NCBI RefSeq assembly: GCF_000189635.1
Contig: NW_002476154.1
Span: 1-64,000 of the forward strand
Reading direction: 5' to 3'
DNA: 64,000 bases
Source of the DNA: Tetrahymena thermophila SB210
Lineage: Eukaryota; Ciliophora; Oligohymenophorea; Hymenostomatida; Tetrahymenidae
The notes under the pieces were generated by a model that saw only the letters and a list, made by a program, of their open reading frames with translations, searched no databases and was not told the DNA's origin. Positions 1 through 16,811 of this stretch are shown here, piece by piece; position 1 is the first letter of the stretch, and every line of letters starts with the position of its first letter. Position numbers and translations under genes: made by a program.

Positions 1-1
1 A

Positions 2-301
2 CCCCAACCCCAACCCCAACCCCAACCCCAACCCCAACCCCAACCCCAACCCCAACCCCAACCCCAACCCCAACCCCAACCCCAACCCCAACCCCAACCC
101 CAACCCCAACCCCAACCCCAACCCCAACCCCAACCCCAACCCCAACCCCAACCCCAACCCCAACCCCAACCCCAACCCCAACCCCAACCCCAACCCCAAC
201 CCCAACCCCAACCCCAACCCCAACCCCAACCCCAACCCCAACCCCAACCCCAACCCCAACCCCAACCCCAACCCCAACCCCAACCCCAACCCCAACCCCA
301 A
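2..301. repeat. Macronuclear telomere, (CCCCAA)50
   Basis: Fifty uninterrupted copies of the hexamer CCCCAA run from the left end, with a single A before them, and stop abruptly at an AT-rich sequence. C4A2/G4T2 is the telomere repeat of Tetrahymena and relatives. Its perfect homogeneity, total length near 300 bp and terminal position mark a real chromosome end made by telomerase, not an internal repeat. No degenerate telomere variants follow it. Confidence 0.98.
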
Positions 302-1380
302 AAAATCTTAATTTTATGATGAGAATATATTTTTAAAATAAATCTTTATATACATATGTACTTAATAACACAGAATATAAACCTCTTTCACAAAATAAGT
401 GTAAAAATTAATAATAATAGAAATAAAAATGATATTATTATTCTTAATATTTATTTGATCTTGAATCATGGGTTTCAGAATTCTCGTTTTCACCATTATG
501 AAACTATTTACATAGCTTTTCCTTTTTTTGATTTTTGTCTTCTGATACTTCTCCCAATTTTGGTTTATTTGAGATATCTATTTTTTTTTCTTCTTTCTTT
601 TATCAAGTTTTTTCATATAGGTCTCTTTGTAGCATTTAATTCAGCTTTGAGATGTCACCTGGTAAAGAAAAAATTATTAAAATTTATATTTTTTTAAAAC
701 TGAATAGGAAAATTTTTTTATTTTTTAAAATTAAACAATTTTATTTATAAATTTGCATATATAAATTACATATTGAAAAAAATAAAGATTTAATCATTTT
801 AAGTAATTAAATAGTAAAAGACTCAAAATTATATTTATTAAATGTTTGCTATAAAATATGTTAGGCTAATTTTAATTTAATTAAAAAAAATGGATAATTT
901 AAAAATATTTATTTTGATTATTTTGAATTCACAAAAATAGTTATTAACAGATACTTTTATCATCTGCTTTATATAAAATCAGAAATTTGGTGTTTTTAGG
1001 TAAAAATTATTGAATTTTTTTATCTGTTTTTAGATATTTTAAATTTATATAATGAATGAATGATATATTGAAGAAGGAATACTTTTTAATAAAATGTTAA
1101 TAAAACGAAAGATCATTATTACTATACATTATATAAGGAGAAAATAGATTTAGTAAAAACTCTTATTCTCAATAAAACTTTGGTTAGAAATATTAATCTA
1201 TATAATAAAATTAAAATGCCAAACAGACTTTAATATTCTTCCTAAACTTTAAGATAGATTGCTTTTGATTACAGTTTATTTCTTACTTAATTTCTTTTAT
1301 TTTTATTTAATTGTTTATTATTGAAGTCTATTATTAAAACTATTATTTGCTATAATTTAGTTGATTTAATATAATTCCTA
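302..1380. other. Gene-free subtelomeric spacer
   Basis: AT-rich sequence between the telomere and the 3' end of the first kinase gene. No reading frame with protein-like composition is visible. The open stretch starting at 356 is rich in Phe, Leu and Ile from T-runs and has no recognisable motif. No subtelomeric repeat family was noticed. Confidence 0.6.
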
Positions 1381-3855
<2,475 letters not shown>

Positions 3856-5338
3856 AGTTTGCTTAATCTATTTTAAATATGTTGTTTGATTGTATGTATG
3901 TATTAATCTGCTTTGCTTTGTTTTTTTTCTTAATTTTTTAATTTTTGTCTTAAGAATTATCAAAAAAATAATTGTTTTATGTATTTACTAAGGATTCTAT
4001 TCTTTTTATCTAATTTTTTATTCCTATCTCAATATAAATAATGATGATGATGCCTCATCCAATTCTGTCAACTATTTATTCTAAATAACTATTCAGTCAA
4101 TTTATTTATAAGCTATTAACTTAATTCCAAACTTTCATTTTCCTTATTTTTACATATTGTGTTTCTTTGAGTTTATTAGCCACTAAATTACTTATTAAAT
4201 TAATAACATAATAGCACTTAAAAACTTTTGTAAAAAAAATTTGTTTTAAAATGTTAATAATCATATAAAAAGAATTACAGTAGAGTTTTTCTGTGCTAAA
4301 ATTTTTATTTAATAAAAAGAAACAATTAAATAATTAAATGCTTAATATTTTTAATTAAAATTCACTGTGGTTTAAATGCACTAATTTAAGAAAAATTATT
4401 AATTCATTTTTACGTTGACAAATAAAAACTTTTAAGTAAAAGAAAATATATTTGATTATATTTATTACTAATAACAGCTTAAATAAAATCAAAAATCAGA
4501 TATTTATACGAATTTATTTTGATATAATTTTTAGAAACACTTACAATTAAATAGAATTAATTAGAATTTTCAAAAATTAAAAGTATTAGCTTGAAATGAA
4601 TAGTCATTAAGAGTATTTTGTTATTGTTTAATAAATTTAAAATACTTTCACTTTTATATTATTTTATTTCTTATTTTTTTTTAACCTTTTAATGAAAATT
4701 AAAAAATATCAAAATATAAATTCAATTTTACTTTTCATAGTAATCTTTTAGTCCTTAGTCTATATTTTAGAAATTTTAGCATAAAAATATAAAAATAAAC
4801 AATTTATATGCTTTAAAAATATTAACTTTCTTTAGTAATTTGTTGATAACAAGGAAATAAAAGAACTGAAATTTTCCCAACTTTAAACTCATAATCTTGC
4901 ATAACTATTTATTTTAAATATTATATAGGATAAAATAAATTGAGATCATCATCCTCTAAAAATTTGGTATCTAATTTAAAAAAATAATTCAAGATTAATT
5001 ATTTGATAACAAGATATTATAGTTTGATTATACAAATATGTGTGTTTAGTTAAGGTAATTTACTATTTTATTTTTATTTTTTTAGTAAATAGATGTATAT
5101 ATTAAGGAAATTATTCTATTTTATTATAAAATACTTTTTTTAAATTAGATTTTATTTGAATTGATTTCTTATAATAATTTTGTGTCTAAAATAAATTAAA
5201 TAAAAGTCTTGAGCATATTAATATATCTAGCTTGTTTGATAATATTGTTAGCTCAAATACCTAAATTTAATTTATAATTAATATTTCGTCAAAAAAATTA
5301 TTAGAATAATTTAAAATACAATCAATTAAATAGTTACT
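3856..5338. promoter_or_regulatory. Divergent intergenic region between MAPK and capping enzyme
   Basis: About 1.5 kb of AT-rich DNA between two divergent start codons, so it must hold both promoters and 5' UTRs. Close to the kinase start is a short microsatellite (TGTATGTATGTAT, around 3891-3901) that also lies upstream of the second kinase gene. No coding signal was found inside. Individual promoter elements cannot be named from sequence alone. Confidence 0.55.
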
Positions 5339-6847
5339 ATGGGAGATTTTCAAATTCTTTTGCATAGGCCTGGTAATGAAGTCATTATGGGAGAAGAATT
5401 TAACTACATTTAAGGATACTTGAATGAATTTAAAAAAGAAATGTTGATTGAAAATAAAATAACAGATCCAAGAAAAATAGAAAGAATTGATTTTATTGGT
5501 GCTTAACCTGTTTCAATGAGAAATAGTCATGCTGATAGGATAAGAGAAGAAAGAGATTAAGCAGATATTAGCTATATTGTTTGTGAGAAAACAGATGGTG
5601 TAAGATATATAATGGTAATTACAAATAATGGTTATTGCTACTTAACAGGAAGAAATACCTCTACTGATTCTGAAAATAAATATAAGCTAAACTAAATCAA
5701 TGTTTAGTTAAATAAGCAACTATTCATTGATGAAAATGATGATGAAGAGGAGAATTTGCAAATTTTAGAAATTTTTGATGGAGAATTAGTTTTAGACAAA
5801 AAAGGTGACAATTACTATTTAAAATATTTAGTTTTTGATTGCTTAGTTCATTTTGGAGAGAAGGTTTCTAATATTGATTATTTAAATCGTCTCACAAATG
5901 CATTATACTTTGTGCAATACAATAATAGTCTCTATGAGATTAATGGAGAGGAACTGCCAAAACCTTAGCCATTTTGTGAATTTAAAGCTAAAGCTCTGTC
6001 TTAATTTTTAGAAACAGGAGAGACTGATAATTTTGAAGATTCAGAAAATGATCTTGTTATTTCGATATGTGTTAAAGATTTTTTCAAAATAAAATACTGC
6101 AACTACTTATTTGATAATTACATACCTTCTCTTCCTCATCACAATGATGGTTTGATTTTCACTAAAAATAACTCAATTTATAAACCAGGAACTGACGAAA
6201 ATATAATTAAATGGAAGCCTCCATCAATGAATACAATAGACTTTCTTCTAGTGGCAAACTAAGACAATATATTATGCGGTATTGACGAAAAAAAAAGCGA
6301 TGGAAATTATCTTCTATAATCAAGAGTTATAGATTTATATGTTATGGATAACAATTTGGAGAGAAAAAATTATGAAATAACATTTTTTGATTTTATGATT
6401 GTAGACCCAGACTTTTTCGAAGAAGTTATTCAAAAAACAAGTGAAAAAGAAGGTGCCAAAGGTGTTGTTGCAGAATGCAAGTGGATTGATTTGGATTAAG
6501 ATAAGGGAGAAATAATCAAGAAAATTTATACAAGTGACACTGATAAAATATTAGTTTTACCAGAATTTCCAGATGATAGCAATTAAGATGATAATCGTAA
6601 ATGGATAGCTAGCTAAAAATAAACTTATAAAGAGAATAAATTCTCTAAAGGATGGGGTTTTGATAGATATAGATTAGATAAAAACTTTTCAAATAATAAA
6701 AAAATAGCTAAAGATATTGTTTCTTCAATAAAAGAGAATCTGGATTCTAAGGCTCTTATGCAAAGATTGATGCCTAATTAACATCAAAATTCTAACATGG
6801 GTAATCCTAATCTTGAACCAAGTATACAAAAAAAATAAAAAAGATGA
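5339..6847 (+). CDS. mRNA capping enzyme, guanylyltransferase
   Basis: Single-exon gene of 502 aa. It transfers GMP from GTP to the 5' diphosphate end of nascent mRNA through a covalent enzyme-lysine-GMP intermediate, in the nucleus. All nucleotidyltransferase motifs of cellular capping enzymes can be read: motif I EKTDGVRY with nucleophile about K84, motif III IFDGELV (about 145-151), motif IIIa KYLVFDCLV (about 162-170), motif IV HNDGLIFTK (about 268-276), motif V IIKWKPP (about 289-295), and motif VI GWGFDRYRLDK in the OB-fold (about 438-448). No RNA triphosphatase domain is fused, so the organisation resembles the separate guanylyltransferase of fungi and alveolates and not the bifunctional animal enzyme. 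The stop is TGA at 6845-6847, and in-frame TAA/TAG codons throughout confirm the ciliate code. It converges on the first giant membrane-protein gene 266 bp downstream. Confidence 0.96.
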
Positions 6848-7113
6848 AAACACAATAGAAATTTCAATTTTATTAATTTGACTATTAGTTAATTTATTTA
6901 AGAATTTTATAAATTTGTATTCATTCGTTTTTAGTATGTGAAAAAATTAAAATTATTTATTAAATAGAATTCATAAATCTTAATAAATTTTAAACTATAT
7001 TTAAAATTTCTCAAAATAATTTTATTAATAATTAATTAAATTTAAAAAATTTATCATAAATCTTTGCTTTAAAATTTTAACATATATTTATATATATAAA
7101 CTGTTTCATAAAT

Positions 7114-10100
7114 TCATTAAAATGCATTATTTATTTTGATTTATTTAGATGAACTATCTAAATTGTACTGTTTGTGTATCGATGACCTTGTTTTAAAACT
7201 ATAGGATTCAACTTTCTAAGGCTCTTAAACTAGATTATTTTATTAGCTAGTTTCTATGATATAATCTTGACCATCTTCATCAACATCTTCAGATTGCTAT
7301 TTTTTATACTTAAAAAGCCTGAAAACTGAATTATTCTTTTTATTAAGTTCAAATTTGGGACTATTGCACGAGGACGCTTTCGAGGATAATTACATATTAC
7401 CAGTTAATGCTTTTATATAAAAATTAAATTAATACACTGCTTAAATTAAAATAATTACGGTAGCATTAAGTATCTGAATTAAGGTTGCTTGATATAGCTT
7501 GTATGGGTTATGTAAAATTATTATTTAAGTTGCTAATATTTTAGTTAGCTTTGTCATGAATAATTTTACTGATATTTGATCTTAAAAATTTCCATCTAAA
7601 ATATACTTTACTACTAACTTAACTCAAGTTATTTATCTATTTAATGTACCTTTTTGGTAAAATTTTTCTTAAGAGAAAATTTAATCCTCTTCCGAACCAA
7701 GAATTTTTATCGCTTGCTTTATAAGCCAAAATAATACAAATTAAGTGAATGAAAAATAGAAAATCTAAAGCCATAATGAAAGCCTCCATAAAAAATTAAG
7801 TAGAGCTTTTATCTTAAATAATACTTACCAAAAAGACTTTAAAAACTATTAAACTATAAGCTGTTAATTCAATATAGGTGATTCTTAATTAAATAAAAGG
7901 CTTTATTTAAAAAACAAATTTTAAATAGAATACAAATATGAAAATGATTAGAATTGTTGAAGAATTTATAAAAGTATTTGATAGAAGAATATGAATATAA
8001 ACTATCAATATTTTTTTATAAATTCTAACAAACTCCCAATAATAATACCTTTCTTTTAGTTCCCCATAAAAGTAGCCAAGATTATATTTTGTGGAACATT
8101 CGTTTAAGCGCTTTCTTTTTTTGATCAGCATAAATAGGAAAACCAAAGGTATAAAAGACCATAGAAACAAGATTATTAATGAATATGGATATATGAATGT
8201 TTTTATGTTAGTTTAATCACATAGTTAGGTTAGATCATTTGGATTGTACTTCTTAGATCCTATTTATCTGCATGTTAATGAATTAGAAAAGTAAGAAATC
8301 TATTCTACTTAAAAGAAAGTAAATAATATCGAAAATAAAGTGATATAATGATGCTTTTTAATTACTTTCTTACTAAAAATTTGAATTATATAAAAGCAAA
8401 GATAAAGTAGACTAATAAAGAAAATAGGAATAAAGCTTTAAATCAAGGCACTAATAACTATTTTTCCAGTTTTTTCTATAGTTTATGCACTAAGAATACA
8501 TTCTATACCAAAAGCAAATTACCTATTTGTTTATCCAATTAAGTTTCCAAGAATGTTTATGTTTATAGGTATAAGTTGAGGCTGACCAATTAAAATATAT
8601 GATAATTAAGTATAATTCACAATAATTTTTATAAAAAAACCTGATTTATCTTTTATTGAATTTTTAGAAACTGGTATGATTTTCATTGCTCTTAAATAAT
8701 AGCATCTTTATGAAAAAATAAATTAGTTAATAAAAACTTTTAAAGTAAAAAGTAAATATCCGATGAAAAAAAATCCTTTTAAAACCAAGAAAGCATATTA
8801 TAATGTACTTTAAGAGCAAACTTCACACTTCCCTAATTAAAATTGTTAAGTATACCTTTTATTTTTCCAAATTTATCCAATTGTGTCACACTATTCGCAT
8901 AAAGGACCCATATAACCTTCTATACATCCTTGCTGATTCTATGGATTTTATTCTTAGCATGATCCAATATTAGAATCGCAAGCCAATATTTCATCAGAAA
9001 AATTATCACTTCTCCAATATCCATTTTTCAACATAACTGTTGCACCTTAGCAGCTTATAGCTGAAAAAGGACATGAGTTGCATTCATTTTTAACACCATT
9101 TTGCTATTGGTTTTACGAATTTTTATATAAAATCTAAGGATCTATAAGTTAATATGAACCAGACTAACATTATTTACAAGTATTTATTAAATTTGTTGAC
9201 TATTATATTATCTCTCCCAATTTACATTATCGAAAAATAATTTACATAGCAATTGGTTTTTGAATTATTGATTAAGAGTAAATATTAGAGCTTAAAGTAA
9301 ATATTTATAGGCTTGATAAAACTCCTTAAATTTAAAGACCTGTGAGCTCAAAGCTTTGGCTTGTTTCGTTATATTGATTATAATTCAATATCTTTTCTCC
9401 TATAAGCTAGGTTTATTAAATATTTTAATTGGAAATTTATATCTGAATGTTTTATAGCTCTTATTGAATATCACTAGGGTATAAATTGCTAGTAAGTGTC
9501 TCTTTAGAAAAAGTAAGGTATCTATTATAATTATCTATTATATATATTCTCAAAGCCAAATACCCTCCACTTTAGAAATTTTTTATTTCAATATATTTTT
9601 AATAATCAGATTAATAAAAGGATGGAACTTAGCTCTGGTTGTTCTAAAACTCAAATTCATAATCAGTACTTTAATTTGGGTCATAATAATTTTAAATTAT
9701 TAGATTTTGCAAATAAGTTGCTGAATCATTGCCATAAATTTCAGCTTAATTATTAAACACATTTACTTAAAATGGGAAATTAGTGGGTATGTTTAAGTAT
9801 TAAGAATTTGTTTAAACTATTCTTATTCCTCCACCTATTAAAGCATAATTATTTACAATTTAAGTGTCTTTATCAAATTTTATTTAGCAAGTTCCAATAT
9901 TTTCTATATAAAACGCACCTCCACTACCTTTGGCTCTGTTTTTTGAAAACTAAGACTCATTTAATTGAATTAATGAAATCACATTTTTAAATTAAATAGC
10001 TCCACCATTTTAAGCTGTATTTTTATTGAATATAGATTTAGAAAATTAAACTTAACTAGATGAATCTATCAAAAATCCACCTTCATTGCTAGTAAAGTTA

Positions 10101-13100
10101 ATATAGTTTATTTAAACATATGAGCTTTTTATTTAAATCAAATGCTATTAAATAACATTTTATATTAATGTTGTGTTTTAAAAGACTATTAAGTCGTCAA
10201 TAAAAGTAATTAATTAACTCCCTTAAGTGTAATTACTGTATGATTATATGATTGCTATACCAATATTATTCTGAATAAAAGAATCAGCAAAAAAAGAATA
10301 GGAGCAACCAAATAGTTAAAAGAGAGCTAAATTATATATATTATAGGAACTACCTTAAAGACTAGCCTAATTTTAAGTGATGCTAATATTTCTTAAATTC
10401 AATTAGCCGATTAATGAAAATCTAAAAATTTAATTAACATCTATGTTTTATTATATTTAGACGTTTTTTATTGTTACATTTTTAACATCATAAAAGTCAA
10501 AGAAATATTTTTAAGAATTAGGCTAAAATATACAGTTCTATATTATCAAATCTGAAATCTCCACAACTTTAATATTCATGAATTTTAAAAGACTACTTTC
10601 TTATTTTCCATAGTTTTATAATCCGCTGAGTTTAATCTAATTTAGATTTATATGGTCAATATCTTGGAATGTCAATTATGTTAAACTAATCTGCTATTAT
10701 ATTACAGATATATTCTACCAGGTAACATTTTAAGTATTTTGGTTGAGATTTATTTAGTAAGTGGAATTAGAACTATTATTAAAAATGAAAAAGAAATCTT
10801 AAAGGTAGAAATTTTACTGAGAGAGAGTATTAAAAGTATCTTGTGTTATAGTTAAGTTATTTGAACTTAAGCTTTAAGCAGACATTATTACTTAAACATT
10901 TTATATATTTTCCTATGTCATAAAATTATTGATTGTTTCAAATTAGTTTCCTGGTAATTAAAGAAATAATATATTATTCCATGTATTTTAGTTCATCAAA
11001 ATTTTTCCAAAAAAGCTAAAAGCCTCAACATATTTTGGGACCAAAGAAGTTATTATTTATTCAGCTTATAGTAAACTAGAGCTATTAATAATAGATGCAC
11101 ATTAATAAGCATTTTAATCTTAATAGATGCTTAAGCTAATATTATCCTAAAATACTCCTGATTAATGTAATATGTATAATTTTATGATGTTTTATTCTTA
11201 ATTGTAAATGTATCCTAAAAATCTTGGATATTAATATGACTATTAGGAAATAAGTTAAAAAGTGTTGCCTTGCAGCAAATATAATTCATACCTATTTTAA
11301 AGTAATAATACAATTTAATTATCATTTATGGCATGATAGTCTAAAATAAAATCCTAAAAATTGTTTTTTTTGATAATTGTCAATAGCTATATTGTTTAAC
11401 TTCTTGTATATACATTGATTTAGTAGCTACAGGATGTCAAAATAAAGGAGTCTGTTAATTTAATCTAATTTCCTTGGTCATTTGGCAGCATTAAAAAAAT
11501 TTCTTATTATTTAGTATCAATATTCCAAACATATACTCTTTTTTAACCACTAAAAAAGAAAATATATTTAGAATAAATTTGGTCAAAAATAAAATTTTAT
11601 AGGTTTATATTTATTTCTTCATTTACTAGTTAAATTAGGTTAATTTACTAAATTATTTATTATTTATTTGAATCTATAATTATCAACAATCCTCCATTTG
11701 TTACATATAGAACTTGAGGTTAAGATTAATTTTATTCATTAACTATTAATTTAATTACAGATATATTAATTGCAGAAGTATCTGTTGATAAATTATAGTA
11801 CTTACATGATTTATCTTTTAAATTATATTAAAGCATTTACCCATTACTAAAACCTACAAAAAGTGTACTTTTGCTTCTATTTGAAGCAAAATTTGTTATG
11901 AAAATTTGTATATCTAGCTAGATTATATTTATTATAGTTGCTGATTAAATATTACAATGAATAATCTTTTTATCATATGTAAGATATACATCATTTAATA
12001 AGAAGCGATAGAACTATATTTAGTTTAATGTTAGCTAATTTGGTAGAATATTATTATTGATAGAAGATTAATATAGTTAATAAAAAATTATTTAGTTGCT
12101 GAACCCATAAATTAAAATATCTCGAGAAGTATCATATGATACATCTATAGGTGGTTAATTAAATGTAGTTTCATAGGTCATAGAGAAATTTTAATACTTA
12201 AGAACATTAGAATCTTTGTTGATAATCAAAAATTGTATTTCTTAATTACTTACAGGAAAGGAAGTAAATAATTTTGGAGATTCTGTTAGCCCAAATTAAT
12301 ATTTAACACCTTCTTTGCTATAATTAATTTAATAAATAGAAGTTTTACTATATACAAAAATGTTATTATATATATTATCAAAAGTGAAACCCAACAATTA
12401 TTCATTTCTATCAGAAACCTCACTTATCTTAAAGTTATTTCTAATATTGTATTCATTATAAAGCTCATAGACATAAAAATTACCTACATCATCTAAAAAT
12501 GACAATTTTGTTACATTTTCATCATAATAAGTTTATACTACTAACCCTACTTTATTCCAATTAAAAGCACCAATTATTTTTCCTGCTAAAGATTAAGAAG
12601 GTATATTATACACATATATCTATGCAAATAATGAGTTATTAGTATAAAGAATTATTTAAGAAAGCTACTTAATAAAAAGGTAATTTAGTATGCTTAAACC
12701 AGAAGGAGCTTAAATCTTACAACTTTCTGAAAAATTAATCTTATTTAAGAAAACAACATCTTTTAATAATTAAATAAAAATTTTAAGATTATATTTGTAG
12801 AAAGAAATAAACTTAAAATGAAAACAAAATAGAATTAATTATATTAGCTTATTTGAAATATATTTAGTACCTAGAATTATAAAATATTGATAATCTAAAA
12901 AGATAAAATGAATAAATTATTTTTCTTAAAATATTTTAAAATGTAAAAATAACTAATAAGCAAATTCAAATTCAATAAATATTTTACATTAAGAAGAATG
13001 AAATATGATGTAGTCTTTTTGAACTTCAAAGCTTGTGAATATCCCATAATTTTCAGACAAAGTGTATATATAGGTACCAATTAGACTATAAACTTATATT

Positions 13101-16100
13101 TAATCATAATATAGATAAATATTTTGATTATTTTCATCTATGCCTATATTAAATTGATTCTAAAATCCATTTAAGTTAACTGTTAACTTTATCTTATTTA
13201 AAGTTTTATTTATTATTGTAAATTAAGTAAGAGAATTGCTACATACTATAAAATTTTAAGTATTTTTGCATTAAATGAATGTTTTGTCATTCGAAATAAC
13301 ATACAACAAGTTCATTGAAGAATCCAACTTTACTAATTAAGACCCGTATATATAAAATTATTAACTTAGATCATCAAAAATCCATCCATTTATTTATTTC
13401 ATTCCTTTATAATAATATTTTTTATTAATATTACCATACATTGATAAAAGTATTTAGTTATAGCTCCAACAAATAATACTTTATAAGCTAGATATTTCAT
13501 TAATAGCACTAAATGGAGTATCATATTTTGATTATGGAGGAATTAATTCTATGAAAGAGTTTGTAAACAAATTAAATGAAGTTATTTAATATTTTGTTCT
13601 TACAAAATACATGTAAAGAGTTGTACTTTATATAACCTCTTATATTTCATCATCTTAGTGCTAGTTCGACATAAAATATTGGTTATCAAGTACTTAGTAT
13701 CTTTTAAATTAGTACTTTAAAGCACATGATAATCCTTATTATGTACCAACATAATCCAAATAGTTATTATTGGAACCAATTTTCATTTTAGTTTAAGTTA
13801 TCTATGTAGCACTTTACACATAATCATGCCCACAAGTGTATATAATATTTCTACTTAAATCAAATTAATACTCTTCGTGAACTGTAAAAAAATTTAATTA
13901 CATGATATGTTTAACATGATAAAAAACTTTTCCTGCATCGTTAACAATTTTTATAGGATCATCTATGAAAGGTGAATGTTAATAAGTGTAGGTATTTTCA
14001 AAAGAAGATGTTGAATTTTTTTGAATAGCATGAATTCTCACAACAGGATTTGATGTTGCAGAGAAACCTACTAAGAAATAAACTGAATCATCATTAATAA
14101 CTCTCTTAGCTTGGTTTACAGAGATTAGGGCGACATTTGGAACTTGATGAATTAATTCTAAAGAAAAATTGTAGATATCAAAATTTTATTTATTATCAAA
14201 TGTTAATATTTCTTCAATAATAAATTAATTGCTAATGACATCTTAATCGGTAGTAAATATTTAAACACAATTCACATATGTAATTTAATTTTAGGTGTTT
14301 AATTAGCTAATCAATTTGGATTGTTATTGTTATTAATCTATTGTTATTTAATATATTTAGATTTAGAATGTGTTATATACCACTAATTTTAAATCACTAT
14401 TTAAATATATATTTTATATTTAATTGAATTAGTTATTATCACATTAATTAAATAATTACTAAAAATCAGAAGATAGTATCGTTATGCAATTATTATAGCT
14501 TATAGCTATCTTATCAAAATTTATAGAAAAAGAATTTATTTTGCTTACATCTGAAAATTAATTAACTATCAATTATAAAAATGGATTTATTAAAAAAATG
14601 ATATTATTCATCTATGCAACAACAAAATTATTTGAAAATCTTCCAATTTACAAACATTAAAGTTAGTTATTAGAAATAACTCTAATTAATTAGATATCAA
14701 TTCCTTATGAAGTATCATAGAATATTATATCTCCATTTTAGTGACAAGTTATTAGTAAAGGAGGTTGATAAATTTAAATCATAGAATTTACTTAAGAATT
14801 AGGAGTTGGGTAGGGCATTTAATAATTATCTACTATTTTTATTTCTAATTAAGAAATATAGGTCGGACTTTATCTAATTATTTAAATTTCAGAATTAATA
14901 AATACAAGATCATATGACTAACAACTTTCTTAAATAATTGTATCACTATACATATTTTTTATTTTTAATAATTATTAATTTTAAAAGGTTGGGAAATTTG
15001 TTGTTTAATAGATTTAAAATGTTGAATCTGATTATTAGAAATTATATATCTTTAAATTTAACAAATCATCAAGGACAATTATTTAATTGTTTTTGCTTAA
15101 AAAATTACCCACTTCAAAATCTAAAATAATATCATTGCTGTATTCATCAACAAACTTGGTTGCTTATGAGCTAAGGTTGTAATTAAAAAAAGAGCTTTAA
15201 GTCAGAATTATTAAATAAATATTATATGAAGGATTGTTTATTTCAATTATTTTCCCTTTTAGAATTTTCTGATTTGAAATTACTATTAAACATAAGTTAT
15301 CTTGAAAATTAATGTCTAGCACTCCATTTTAATGTATTGAAAAATACCTGTATGAATAAGATGTTTCTAAGATAGATATTTATGCACTAACATTTGAGAT
15401 ATCACAATTAATTAAACCATTTATTTATAGTAAATTATTTTAATAAGTAAGCTATTAAACAATTATACTTTAAGCATTTTATTAAACTAATAAATTTGAT
15501 TGGAATGATAATTAACTTCCATTAAAGCTAATTTTAAATATATTTGAAGTTAAAGGCAAATTATTTTTTAAGTCATAGATTATTTAGAAATTATGCTAAT
15601 TATTGATAGTTGATCTTATTAGCATAAATTAATTATTCAATTTAAATAACTTTGATTGTTGATCAATAAAAAATTCATTTGAATTATAAATTAGTTTTCT
15701 ATTTTCTGTAATAACATCCCAAATAAAAATTTGATTTTTAATTGTTATGACTATAATATTTCCATCTAAACTTATAACAATCAAGTCATTACTAAGGAAA
15801 TTAGTATGTCTAATCAATTAAGCAGATACTTTATCATAAATAGATAAGTATCCTACCTAAATAACAACGTAGTATATGTTTTAGTATACTAATATTTACT
15901 ATGGAGTATCAGACCCAAGGAAGTTCTACTATGTTTTAAATTATGATGAACATTATAAAAGTTTTTTACAAATTTTCTGAAGAGGATCGCCAATGTAAAG
16001 TGGACTGCAAATTGATACACAGTTTCCAAAAGATTCATTTGTTTAAGATTCATCTATTTATAAGTAGAAGCCATCTAAGCAAGCAGAATGAACACATTTT

Positions 16101-16444
16101 TTTGTTATTGTATCTAATTAATAGTTCTAGTAACATTCAACACAAATAAAGCTATTTATCTAATTATCTTATTTAATGCAATTTAAACATCCAATACCAC
16201 AATTATTATTGTTTTAGCAAATACAAAGATATATTGCTATGAACTAAATGATAAAAAAATTTGGAAATGTTCTTTATTTCATTTTTTTATTTAGTTTTTA
16301 TTGATACTATTTCTTATATATCTTTAAGTATTAAGATAAATAAATAACTTTGTGTTTATTTTTGTTAATTTAAATATATTAATAGCACTTACTAATATCA
16401 TTTGCACTAAAAAGAAAAATAGATAAAAATATGATTAAAGTCAT
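7114..16444 (-). CDS. Giant receptor-like membrane protein, tandem copy 1
   Basis: Roughly 3000-residue secretory-pathway protein. A first 52-nt exon (16393-16444) encodes a hydrophobic signal MTLIIFLSIFLFS; a 156-nt intron then leads to the Cys-rich start with CGIGCLNC. Next come propeller-like segments with an IWD motif (FIWDVITENRKLIYNS, about 15.7 kb) and a beta-helix region with polymorphic-membrane-protein-like repeats such as NTAQNGGAI, NRAKGSGGAFYI and NNYALIGGGIRI (about 9.7-10.1 kb). A second Cys-rich/EGF-like block follows (NGYWRSDNFSDEIL and GYMGPLCEQCD, about 8.9-9.1 kb), then about seven hydrophobic helices (about 8.8-7.4 kb) and a charged tail ending at TGA 7114-7116. A second intron lies near 12.78-12.96 kb; more are possible. 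Ligand and function are unknown; the layout suggests a cell-surface receptor or channel-like protein. The first-exon choice is inferred from splice phase. Confidence 0.82.
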
Positions 16445-16811
16445 AATGAAAGGTATTATTTAAATTAATTTTTTTGAGTAATATATTTTTATAGAAATAT
16501 TTATCTAATAAATTAATTTAATAAAAAATTTTATTAATTAATGTTTAAAATATATAAAAAGTAATAAATTCTTATAAAAAATAAAAAAAAATCTATTTAA
16601 TATTTAAGAAATTTAGAGAGAAAATAATTAAGATTTAGAAAAAAAAAATATTCATTAGTAATATCAAATGCAGGAACAGCTATATATTAAATAATAGATT
16701 TTAATAAAAATAATTTTAGTTAATATTTTATAATATTAAGTAATTTTTAATATTTACTTTTTGGTTATTAAATTAATATTTATAAATTATACTTCTTTTT
16801 ACTTTACTAAA
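16445..16811. other. AT-rich spacer upstream of giant gene 1
   Basis: About 370 bp between the VWA gene's stop and the start of giant gene 1, both on the minus strand. It is nearly pure A/T with homopolymer runs, and presumably holds the promoter of the giant gene. Nothing else is visible. Confidence 0.5.

Noticed and set aside
356-697. Open frame of 113 codons in the subtelomere
   Set aside because: Phe/Leu/Ile-rich composition follows from T-runs; no motif, no homology pattern and no codon bias.
12895-13080. Minus-strand frame starting MVPIYTLCLK
   Set aside because: It is an out-of-frame reading across an exon end and intron of giant gene 1; the correct frame there gives GTYIYTLSENYGIF.
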